Source of the DNA: Heminiphilus faecis
Lineage (GTDB): Bacteria; Bacteroidota; Bacteroidia; Bacteroidales; Muribaculaceae
DNA: 62,472 bases
Direction: 5' to 3'
NCBI RefSeq assembly: GCF_008728965.1
Contig: NZ_VSMC01000019.1
Location: 1-62,472, forward strand
Position 1 is the stretch's first letter. The number at the start of each line of letters is the position of its first letter. Shown piece after piece: positions 38,901 to 46,346 of the stretch. The notes beneath the pieces are model-generated. The model saw only the letters and a list, made by a program, of their open reading frames with translations, was not told the DNA's origin and searched no databases. A program made the translations under genes and the position numbers.

Positions 38901-39138
38901 TGCCGTCGGGACGCTCTTTCTTGATGACTTCTTCGACGAAGTACGGGGTGATTGGGAGGAAATACACTTTATCGGCCACGCCTTCCGAGGTCTGGATAGT
39001 GGCGATGTTGGGATTGATTAACACTGTTGAAATGCCCTCTTCGCGCAAAGCCTTGAGTGCCTGCGATCCTGAGTAGTCAAATTCGCCCGCTTGCCCTATC
39101 TTAAGAGCGCCGGAGCCGAGAAGCAATACTTTTTTCAT
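35935..39138 (-). CDS. carB: Carbamoyl-phosphate synthase large subunit
   Basis: The 1067-residue protein has the full CarB layout: two homologous halves (start [26 protein letters not shown]; second half from about residue 555, [21 protein letters not shown]), each with an ATP-grasp core ([39 protein letters not shown]). The C-terminal MGS-like regulatory domain starts at about residue 940 ([21 protein letters not shown]). It makes carbamoyl phosphate for pyrimidines and arginine together with CarA. carA is not beside it; the neighbour upstream is the divergent amtB. It has its own promoter and terminator. Confidence 0.97.
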   Translation of the reverse strand: [1067 protein letters not shown]

Positions 39139-39163
39139 CTGTTTCCACGAGTCGTAAGTTGTG

Positions 39164-39171
39164 CAAAGTTA
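39164..39171 (-). promoter_or_regulatory. -7 element of carB
   Basis: It reads TAACTTTG on the minus strand, 25 nt upstream of the carB ATG. Confidence 0.6.
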
Positions 39172-39542
39172 CGATTTTTTCCAATATCGGCCCAAATTAA
39201 AGGAAGTGAAATTGCTCTCCGCGGCTCATACAGTCATTTATTGTCAAAAAGCGATATGGATTACGGAGATGAAAATTGCAATATCTGTTGGGTCGGATAT
39301 AATAAGCATTTTCGGCGCTTCATATTCGGACAGGAGAACGTAATAGGGCTATCGGAGGAATAATTAAAATATTTTAAAGAAAATTACCAAATAATTTGCA
39401 TATTTGCTTACTTATTTCTTATTTTGCGGCAGATATGATTGCTTTTTGCTTGATATGCTTGCGTGTTGACGGCTGTTTGCTATTATGTCAGCACCCCGTG
39501 GGCGGGTGTCATAAGGTTTTGTTAACTTAATTTGTTTGTTGT
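39172..39542. other. Divergent carB-amtB intergenic region
   Basis: About 370 bp of AT-rich DNA. I find no exact -7 element for amtB and no clear sigma-54-type GG-N10-GC element. A small hairpin (CACCCCGTGGGCGGGTG, about 39492-39508) lies 35 bp upstream of the amtB ATG and could affect its leader. No gene is supported. Confidence 0.4.
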
Positions 39543-40977
39543 ATGACTATTCGAGGGAGAAGGATCAGTTACGGATGGCTGTTTACATTTATTGTTATGC
39601 TGGCCGTCAGTGTTTTGGGTTTGTTTGTGACTCCGGCTGAAGGCATCTTTGATATGCCTAACGATCACTTGTTTGCTAACGTGGCGTGGATGATTACGGC
39701 CACGATTTTTGTATTGATGATGACGCCGGGTCTGTCGTTTTTCTATGGTGGAATGGTGCGCGTCAAGAATGTGATTTCCACTATGTTGCAGAGCTTTATA
39801 GTGATGGGCTTTGTGAGTGTGATATGGGTGGTGTTTGGTTTCGGTCTTGCTTTCGGCAATGACATAGGTCATGTGATAGGTAATCCTGCCGACTTCTTCT
39901 TGTTCAAAAATGTGGGAGTCGGTAACGTGACCGGTGCCGGTGACCTGTCGCAGATAGGCATTGCCACGACTACTATACCGCTGGCGTTGTTTGCCTTGTT
40001 TCAGATGAAGTTTGCCATTATAACTCCGTCGCTTATCACCGGGTCGTTTGCGGAGCGTGTGCATTTTGCCGGCTATCTGCTGTTTATGGTGCTGTGGGTC
40101 GTTGTGGTGTATTGCCCGCTCGCCCATTGTACATGGCACCCCGAGGGGCTGTTCGGCATGATGGATGTGCATGACTTCGCCGGAGGCATAGTGGTACACG
40201 CCGCGTCGGGTATCGCCGCGCTCGCGGGAGCTTTGTTTCTCGGTCGGCGTACACCTTCGCAGGAGGCTGCCAAGCCGGCCAATGTGCCGTTTGTATTACT
40301 CGGCGCCGCGCTGTTGTGGCTCGGGTGGTTCGGCTTTAACGGGGGTAGCTCGCTCGCTGCCGACGGTATAGCCGTAGCCGCGTTTCTCAACACTAACACC
40401 GCCGCCGCCACGGCTATGATAACATGGGTGGTGTTTGACGCCCTGCGCGGCCGCAAGCCGTCGGCCATGGGTGCCGCAATAGGCGCGGTAGTCGGTCTTG
40501 TGGCCATCACTCCGTGCGCGGGCTGGGTTACGGTCGGACAAAGCATATTCATGTCGTTTGTCATCACCATATGCTGCAACATGGCCGTGTCGTGGAAGGG
40601 TTACAGCCAGATGCTTGACGATGCTCTCGACGTGTTTCCCACTCACGGTCTGGGCGGTATACTCGGTACGGTGCTGACCGGAGTGTTTTCTTACGACTTT
40701 TTTTGCCGAAAGCAATCCCGACATGATATCGCACAGCACTTTTTTCTGGAACCACATACTTGTGCTGCTGATGGTGTTTGCCTACACATTTGCCATGAGC
40801 TACGGACTGTATTGGCTGACCAACAAGATTATACCTCTGCGTGTGTCGCGCCGCAGCGAGGAGATAGGGCTTGACAAGTCGCAGCACGGCGAGGAGTACG
40901 GTTACGAGGCCGGTACCGGCTTGGCCGAGGATACTCCGACTGTCGATGACTGGTTTCGCGGCATGGAGCAGAGTTGA
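39543..40977 (+). pseudogene. amtB: Ammonium transporter gene with a frameshift at a T7 run
   Basis: The first 385 or so codons encode a normal Amt channel: FFYGGMVRVKN, GSFAERVHFAGY, the first channel His in DVHDFAGGIVVHAASG and the second in DVFPTHGLGGILGTVLTG. After GVFSYDFF the frame is lost at seven T (40698-40704). Removing one T restores AESNPDMISHSTFFWNHILVLLM, the expected last transmembrane helix and cytoplasmic tail, ending at 40977 (477 residues). As read, translation stops at 40874 with an unrelated tail. Possible causes are a true mutation, slippage on T7, or an assembly error. No glnK gene is adjacent. Confidence 0.85.
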
Positions 40978-41195
40978 GCCGGACTGACCCTGCTTCCGGA
41001 CGACGGCAATCCCCCCCGGTCCGATATGACATATGGGTCGGGGAGCCTTTTGGATCAATGTAAAAGTACGGTTGTTAAACTGCCAATCTGCTGCTGACCC
41101 GTTTTTAACATGCGGTTTCGGTCGCGTCGGTGAACCATCGGGCCGTCTGCGCGGTTATCAACTTATATTGTATAACGATTCAAATATAATTAAAG

Positions 41196-41312
41196 ATGGG
41201 GAAGCGATTTTTTTGTAAAGTGTTGATCGCGCTGGGGCTGGGGCTGCTGATGATGAACCCGTGCTCCGAAGACGACTCCATGACTGAAATGCTGGGGCTT
41301 TTTGAAGACTGA
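41196..41312 (+). CDS. Candidate 38-residue lipoprotein
   Basis: A short frame starts ATGGGGAAGCG and encodes a positively charged n-region (MGKRFFCK), a hydrophobic core (VLIALGLGLLMM), a lipobox-like NPC and an acidic tail (SEDDSMTEMLGLFED). This is a complete lipoprotein signal on a 15-residue mature peptide. The upstream 40 bp are AT-rich as expected for Bacteroidota start regions. It stands between amtB and the convergent PPTase gene. Chance is possible given its length, but the signal-peptide layout is convincing. Function unknown. Confidence 0.45.
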   Translation: MGKRFFCKVLIALGLGLLMMNPCSEDDSMTEMLGLFED

Positions 41313-41337
41313 CATGCATGGAGCGGCTTACCGTTGA

Positions 41338-41892
41338 TTATTCGGCGGCAGGAAGCGCGACGGAAATAATGCAGTCATCGTAAACGAACGATGATATTTT
41401 ATAGGGGACGGCTATGCCGTCCTTTTTTGCATATGATGTATGGGGGCTTTCCGGCGTGGGCAGTACAAGGCCGTCGGCTAATGAAATGCCCGGTGCTGCA
41501 GCCGCTTTGTAGAGGGCCTCCTTTATGGTCCATGCTCTCAAAAGCTCTTCGGTGGTGCGTAAGCGCTTCATTTCGTCAGCTGACAGAAACTTGCGCGTGA
41601 CCCTCTGCAGAGTGGCGCGTGGCCGTTCTATGTCTATGCCGAAGCGCGCTCCGTCGTATAGTCCTACGACGGCATAGCCCTTGCAGTGCGATATCGACAC
41701 TTCACGTCCTATGCCGTCAATGTAGGGTGAGCCGTCATCGCGGTGCATGACGGCGGTGTCACGTCCGAGTGCGTACAGGAGCAATCGTGCCACGGCAAGA
41801 CGCTGCGCGCCGATCTGCCCCGCCGCCTCTTCTTCAGGGGTAAAACGGGTAATGTAAATTTCAGCAGTATCGATTGTGAATTTGTCTATCAT
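41338..41892 (-). CDS. 4'-phosphopantetheinyl transferase (Sfp superfamily)
   Basis: The 184-residue protein carries the PPTase signatures VSISHCKGYAVVGL, FGIDIERPRATLQRV (Mg-binding GIDIE) and RAWTIKEALYKAA (the W-x-x-KEA-x-x-K motif). It transfers phosphopantetheine from CoA to the Ser of acyl or peptidyl carrier proteins. It overlaps the end of gldD by an ATGA, so translation is coupled. This PPTase-gldD-gldE neighbourhood recurs in Bacteroidota. The carrier-protein target is not shown; no NRPS or PKS gene is present, so fatty-acid ACP is possible. Confidence 0.9.
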   Translation of the reverse strand: MIDKFTIDTAEIYITRFTPEEEAAGQIGAQRLAVARLLLYALGRDTAVMHRDDGSPYIDGIGREVSISHCKGYAVVGLYDGARFGIDIERPRATLQRVTRKFLSADEMKRLRTTEELLRAWTIKEALYKAAAAPGISLADGLVLPTPESPHTSYAKKDGIAVPYKISSFVYDDCIISVALPAAE

Positions 41893-42470
41893 TGTTTTGT
41901 GGAAAGGTTTTTTGCCGCTTCCAAAACATCGAGTGTTACCGCTTCGATTATCGGCCGCGTCTCTTCCGGGTCGGTAACTTCATGCAGTATTTCAAGGCTG
42001 CCGTAGACAAGAGTGCCTTTGCCGTCGGAGGCTATGTGCTGCAACGGTGTTACGGTAGCGTCCGGAGTGACTATGACGGTCGACGAGAATCCTCCGGGAG
42101 AGGTAAGCTCGGTTATCTCCGATGGCCGGCCTCCGGTATTTATTGATGCGCGCTCAATGCGGTTGGCCAATGCCTTTTCTGCGGACTGTTTTGTACCCTG
42201 CACAAGCGTGTAGCGCAGAACCGCGCTATAGCGCCGGTAGGCTACGTCGATCCATGTGTTGCCGCCGGAGTATTTTGTCGTGATATCGGCCTGAGCGTTC
42301 AGCATCAGTTTTACCGGCAGATTATCGGCTTGTCGGTACACGGTGTCGTAAGGGGTTATGCGGTGATATGCCTCGGGACGGGGTATCGCGTTGTTTTCGG
42401 CACACCCCGTGCACATACATGATACCGTGGCTGAGAATATTAAAAACGATATGACATGCAGGCGCATCAT
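41889..42470 (-). CDS. gldD: GldD-family lipoprotein
   Basis: Read from the ATG at 42470 this is a 193-residue lipoprotein (signal MMRLHVISFLIFSATVSCMC, then TGCAENN) with the GldD signature PRPEAYHRITPYDTVY. GldD is required for gliding in Flavobacterium, but it is widely conserved with GldE in non-gliding Bacteroidales, where its job is unclear. The start overlaps the gldE stop as ATGATGA. A longer in-frame extension upstream lies wholly within gldE and is Arg-rich, unlike a signal peptide, so it is rejected. Confidence 0.82.
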   Translation of the reverse strand: MMRLHVISFLIFSATVSCMCTGCAENNAIPRPEAYHRITPYDTVYRQADNLPVKLMLNAQADITTKYSGGNTWIDVAYRRYSAVLRYTLVQGTKQSAEKALANRIERASINTGGRPSEITELTSPGGFSSTVIVTPDATVTPLQHIASDGKGTLVYGSLEILHEVTDPEETRPIIEAVTLDVLEAAKNLSTKQ

Positions 42471-43822
42471 CGGTTTTCTTCGTCTTCGGGCATCACCTTT
42501 ACGCGCACTCCGGCTATACGATGGCGTTCGATGGTAAGCACAAGAAAACGGCAACGTCCGTATACTATTGATTCTTTGGCTTTGGGGAAGTCGCCTTTTA
42601 TGGCGAGCAGCATGCCTGCAAGAGTGTCGCAGTCTTCGGTTACTCCGGCGTAATCCTCTTCATTTAGACGAGTCACCCGGAAGAAATCGGTAAGTAGGGT
42701 CTTCCCGTCAAATATATATGTGTCGTCAGGAAGACGTTTGTAGGTCACTTCCTCCTCGTCATATTCGTCATTTATGTCGCCGACAATCTCTTCAAGAACA
42801 TCCTCAAGGGTTACAAGCCCCTGTGTGCCTCCGAATTCGTCGACTACGATGGCCATATGTATTCGTCGGCGGCGGAAGTCTTCGAGCAAGTCATCGATCA
42901 TACGTGACTCCGGCACAAAGTATGGTTCGCGGACGAGTTTCTGCCATTCGAAGTCGTGGATGTCCTTGCCTATGTAGGGCAACAGATCGCGGCTGTAGAG
43001 CACGCCCTTGATATTGTCATCGGTACCGTCATATACAGGCAGGCGCGAAAAGCCGCTTGAAAGTACTATGTCCATCACTTCGTCAAAAGTCGAGGAAATC
43101 TCAATATCGGTCATGTCTACGCGCGGTGTCATGATTTCCGAAGCCGTGGTGTCGCCGAATTCAAGTATGCCTTCGAGCATCTCCTTCTCCTCGACAGCCT
43201 TCACATCGGTTATCTCAAGAGCCTGCGAGAGGTCGTTGACCGATATGTTCTCTGCTTTTTTAGTGACTATGCGGCTGACAATGCCCGAGCTTTTCACAAG
43301 CATTGATGATATAGGAAACAGAAGTCTTACGGCCGTGCTTATGCCTCCTGTCGCCATTTTCGCCCATTTCACGGTATATGTGTTGGCATACAGTTTCGGC
43401 AGTATTTCGCCGAAAAGCAGAATGAGGAACGTGAGCACCACACTCTGAAAGATGAAGTTGAGCACTCCGCTATGGAATACAAATATCTGATTGAAAGCGA
43501 AGTTACAGAGTATTACGATAGTGACGTTGACAAGATTATTGGCGATAAGTATCGTCGCCAGCAGTCTTTCAGGTGCTTTGATAAGCCGGTTGATAGTCTC
43601 GCCTTTAGGCGACTCTCCAAGGCTTTCGAGTTGGGAGGGTGTAAGAGAGAAATATGCGATTTCACTTCCTGAGACGAAGCCTGACATAACAAGCGCTATC
43701 GCGGCGAGTATCAGAGCTATTATACTTCCGGCGGTGGGCGCCGCTACGTCCACCATGTTTTCGGCTGCCATTATTATCATCCCCGACAGAGGGGATGTAG
43801 CCGGTAACGGGTCTATATCCAA
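42467..43822 (-). CDS. gldE: GldE-like CNNM/CBS-domain membrane protein (hemolysin C family)
   Basis: The 451-residue protein has an N-terminal CNNM transmembrane domain (about residues 30-190, including IALVMSGFVSGSEIAYFSLTPSQLE and LFGEILPKLYANTYTVKWA). Two CBS domains follow (about 215-340, MTPRVDMTDIEI and MAIVVDEFGGTQGLVTLEDVLEEIVG), then a CorC/HlyC C-terminal domain. Next to gldD this is GldE. It is first in the gldE-gldD-PPTase operon. A role in Mg2+/Co2+ transport is known for relatives; support of GldD function is inferred. Confidence 0.88.
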   Translation of the reverse strand: MDIDPLPATSPLSGMIIMAAENMVDVAAPTAGSIIALILAAIALVMSGFVSGSEIAYFSLTPSQLESLGESPKGETINRLIKAPERLLATILIANNLVNVTIVILCNFAFNQIFVFHSGVLNFIFQSVVLTFLILLFGEILPKLYANTYTVKWAKMATGGISTAVRLLFPISSMLVKSSGIVSRIVTKKAENISVNDLSQALEITDVKAVEEKEMLEGILEFGDTTASEIMTPRVDMTDIEISSTFDEVMDIVLSSGFSRLPVYDGTDDNIKGVLYSRDLLPYIGKDIHDFEWQKLVREPYFVPESRMIDDLLEDFRRRRIHMAIVVDEFGGTQGLVTLEDVLEEIVGDINDEYDEEEVTYKRLPDDTYIFDGKTLLTDFFRVTRLNEEDYAGVTEDCDTLAGMLLAIKGDFPKAKESIVYGRCRFLVLTIERHRIAGVRVKVMPEDEENR

Positions 43823-43881
43823 TTGAAGAAATATTAGTTAAACAATATGTCATCTTTTGCGATGACGTGTAGTAGTCACCG

Positions 43882-43889
43882 CAAAATTA
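43882..43889 (-). promoter_or_regulatory. -7 element of the gldE operon
   Basis: It reads TAATTTTG on the minus strand. The predicted leader contains a hairpin, GTCATC/GATGAC (about 43849-43866), before the gldE ATG at 43822. Confidence 0.55.
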
Positions 43890-43942
43890 ATCCATTTGCC
43901 TCAAATGTACAAATATTGACTGTATAATCAATAGCGATACCG

Positions 43943-44395
43943 CTATTTTACAGGCATTTTTGCTATGCGTTTCTCGTGGCGGCCGCCGTCAAAAGGAGTT
44001 TTAAGGAACTCGTCGACTATGGCTAACGCAAGAGTCGGTTCTATGAACCGTGCCGGTAGCACAAGTATGTTGGCGTCGTTGTGGGCGCGTGCAAGTCGTG
44101 CCAGTTCTACATTCCAACAGAGAGCAGCCCGTATGCCCTGATGCTTGTTGAGTGTCATGCCGATACCGTTGCCGCTGCCGCAGATGCCGATGCCGGGATA
44201 GTCGCGGCCCTCTTCTACGGCACTGGCGCATGGATGTGCAAAGTCTGCGTAGTCGCAGCTCTCGCCGCTGAAAGTGCCGAAATCTTCACACTCGATACCT
44301 TGTGAAAGCAGGTAGCCTTCTATAACGCTTTTGAGTTCATATCCGGCATGGTCGCTGCATATGGCGATCTTCTTACCGGGTTGCAGGATAGACAT
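43943..44395 (-). CDS. rpiB: Ribose-5-phosphate isomerase B
   Basis: The 150-residue protein matches the RpiB/LacAB family: IAICSDHAGYELKSVIEGYL at the N-terminus, YPGIGICGSGNGIGMTLNKH with the catalytic Cys in GICGSG, and VELARLARAHNDANILVLPARFI. It interconverts ribulose-5-phosphate and ribose-5-phosphate in the pentose phosphate pathway. It starts 29 bp after the ABC exporter gene on the same strand and is probably cotranscribed. A related allose-6-phosphate isomerase activity is possible. Confidence 0.93.
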   Translation of the reverse strand: MSILQPGKKIAICSDHAGYELKSVIEGYLLSQGIECEDFGTFSGESCDYADFAHPCASAVEEGRDYPGIGICGSGNGIGMTLNKHQGIRAALCWNVELARLARAHNDANILVLPARFIEPTLALAIVDEFLKTPFDGGRHEKRIAKMPVK

Positions 44396-44424
44396 GATAA
44401 ATATAAGATTAATGATGAATGTTT

Positions 44425-46254
44425 TTAAAATTTCTGCATGTCGACGAGGCGTTTGTAGTAGCCGTTTTTAGCTATTAGCTCATCATGACCTCCGGCTTCG
44501 ACTATGCGTCCGTCGTGCATCACGCATATTATGTCGGCATTCTTGATTGTCGACAGCCTGTGGGCTATGACTATGGTGGTGCGGTCTTTCATCAACCGGT
44601 CAAGAGCGCTTTGCACGAGCTTTTCGTTTTCGCTGTCAAGAGCCGATGTAGCTTCGTCAAGTATTAATATAGGCGGGTTCTTTAGTATGGCCCGGGCTAT
44701 CGATATGCGTTGACGCTGTCCACCCGACAGGCGGCATCCGCGGTCGCCTATATTGGTATCGTATCCGTTTTCCGACGCCATTATAAAGTCATGGGCGTTG
44801 GCTATCTTGGCCGCTTCTATGACTTTCTCCATCGAAGCCTCTTCGACTCCGAAGGTGATGTTGTTGTAGAAGGTGTCGTTGAATAGTATGGCCTCTTGGT
44901 TGACATTGCCCATGAAGCTGCGCAGATCCTTGACTTTCATGTCTTTGACGTTGATGCCGTCGATGGCTATGCTGCCCTTGTCGATGTCGTAGAAGCGCGG
45001 CAGTAGGTCGGCCAGAGTCGATTTGCCTGAGCCGCTCTGTCCCACAATGGCTACAGTGGCCCCGGCAGGTATGTGCAATGACACGTCCTTCAGCACCGGC
45101 ATGGTGCCGTAGGAGAATGTCACATCATTGTAGTCGATGGTGCCTTCTAACCTGTCGATTTTTTTTGGTTCGGCCGGGTCTTTTATCGGATTTTGTGCAT
45201 TCAGTATGCGGTCTACGCGTTCCATCGATGCAAGACCTTTCTGTATCGAATATACGGCTTTTGACAGCTCCTTGGCCGGGTTGATGATGCTGTAGAAAAT
45301 CACCATGTAGTAGATGAAGAAGCCGGCGTCGAGCGAGTAGTTGCCTACCAGAATGAGCGTACCGCCGAACCAAAGTACGATGGCTATGGTGAATGTGCCG
45401 AGAAATTCGCTCATGGGGTGGGCGAGCGATTGACGGCGGGCTATGCGGTTGCTGATTTTATAGAATTTCTGGTTTTCGCGCTTGAAGCGGCTACGAACTT
45501 TGTGCTCGGCATTAAATGCCTTTATTATACGCAGTCCTCCAAGGGTCTCTTCGATGTTTGACATGAGCAGTCCCCATTGGTTCTGTGCTTCAAGCGACTG
45601 GCGTTTGAGCCGCTTGCCCACGCGCCCCATGACGAGGCCGGCCAACGGAAGAAGTATCAGTACAAACACTGTAAGCTGCCATGATATGGTAATCATCATA
45701 GTAAGGCATACTATGATCATGATAGGATTCTTGAAAAACATGTCAAGCGATGACATGATGGAGTTTTCGATTTCGGCAACGTCGCCGGTCATGCGGGCCA
45801 TGACGTCGCCCTTGCGCGAATCGGTAAAGAACGATATAGGCAGACTTACTATTTTATTGTACATGTAGTTGCGTATATCGCGCACTATGCCTGAACGCAT
45901 AGGTATTATGAAGTAAGAACTGAGATATGTGGCGCCTGTCTTAAGGGCGGTCATGAATACGAGCATGGCTGCGAGCCCGGCAAGAGCGCCCGAAGGTCCC
46001 CAGTCGGTGATCATGAGCTGGGTGTAGTAATAAAAGTTGTTTATAGCTACATCTTTAAGCGAGTTACCGTCGCCGGTGTGCATCGGAGTATAGGCCATCT
46101 CCTCAATGCCGAACAGCATTTCGAGTATCGGCACTATGAAAGCGAACGAGAACAGCGTAAGAAACGCCGCCAGTATGTTGAATATTATATTAAGCGCCAG
46201 ATACTTCTTGTAGGGAGGCACAAAGCGTTTGATGATCTTGAAAAAGTCGTTCAT
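44425..46254 (-). CDS. MsbA-like ABC exporter (fused permease and ATPase)
   Basis: The 609-residue half-transporter has six transmembrane helices (about residues 20-340, beginning YLALNIIFNILAAFLTLFSFAFIVPIL). The nucleotide-binding domain has Walker A GQSGSGKSTLADLLPRF (about residue 410), signature CRLSGGQRQRISIARAIL, Walker B PPILILDEATSALD and the H-loop VIAHRLSTI. Such exporters flip lipids or expel drugs; an MsbA-type lipid A flippase role is plausible in this lineage but not proven. The -7 element lies only 4 nt before the ATG. rpiB follows in the same operon. Confidence 0.92.
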   Translation of the reverse strand: MNDFFKIIKRFVPPYKKYLALNIIFNILAAFLTLFSFAFIVPILEMLFGIEEMAYTPMHTGDGNSLKDVAINNFYYYTQLMITDWGPSGALAGLAAMLVFMTALKTGATYLSSYFIIPMRSGIVRDIRNYMYNKIVSLPISFFTDSRKGDVMARMTGDVAEIENSIMSSLDMFFKNPIMIIVCLTMMITISWQLTVFVLILLPLAGLVMGRVGKRLKRQSLEAQNQWGLLMSNIEETLGGLRIIKAFNAEHKVRSRFKRENQKFYKISNRIARRQSLAHPMSEFLGTFTIAIVLWFGGTLILVGNYSLDAGFFIYYMVIFYSIINPAKELSKAVYSIQKGLASMERVDRILNAQNPIKDPAEPKKIDRLEGTIDYNDVTFSYGTMPVLKDVSLHIPAGATVAIVGQSGSGKSTLADLLPRFYDIDKGSIAIDGINVKDMKVKDLRSFMGNVNQEAILFNDTFYNNITFGVEEASMEKVIEAAKIANAHDFIMASENGYDTNIGDRGCRLSGGQRQRISIARAILKNPPILILDEATSALDSENEKLVQSALDRLMKDRTTIVIAHRLSTIKNADIICVMHDGRIVEAGGHDELIAKNGYYKRLVDMQKF

Positions 46255-46258
46255 GACG

Positions 46259-46266
46259 CAAAGTTA
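46259..46266 (-). promoter_or_regulatory. -7 element of the ABC exporter gene
   Basis: It reads TAACTTTG on the minus strand, separated by CGTC from the ATG at 46254. A leaderless or nearly leaderless transcript is predicted. Confidence 0.55.
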
Positions 46267-46346
46267 ATGAAAATTCGTTAAGAGAGCCATAAGCCGCCTT
46301 ACAAATGTAATATTTATGAGATATGACATTCGTGATTAATATGCGA

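Noticed and set aside
42471-42554. Extended GldD start
   Set aside because: The extra residues are Arg-rich and lie within gldE; the lipoprotein signal begins at the ATG at 42470.
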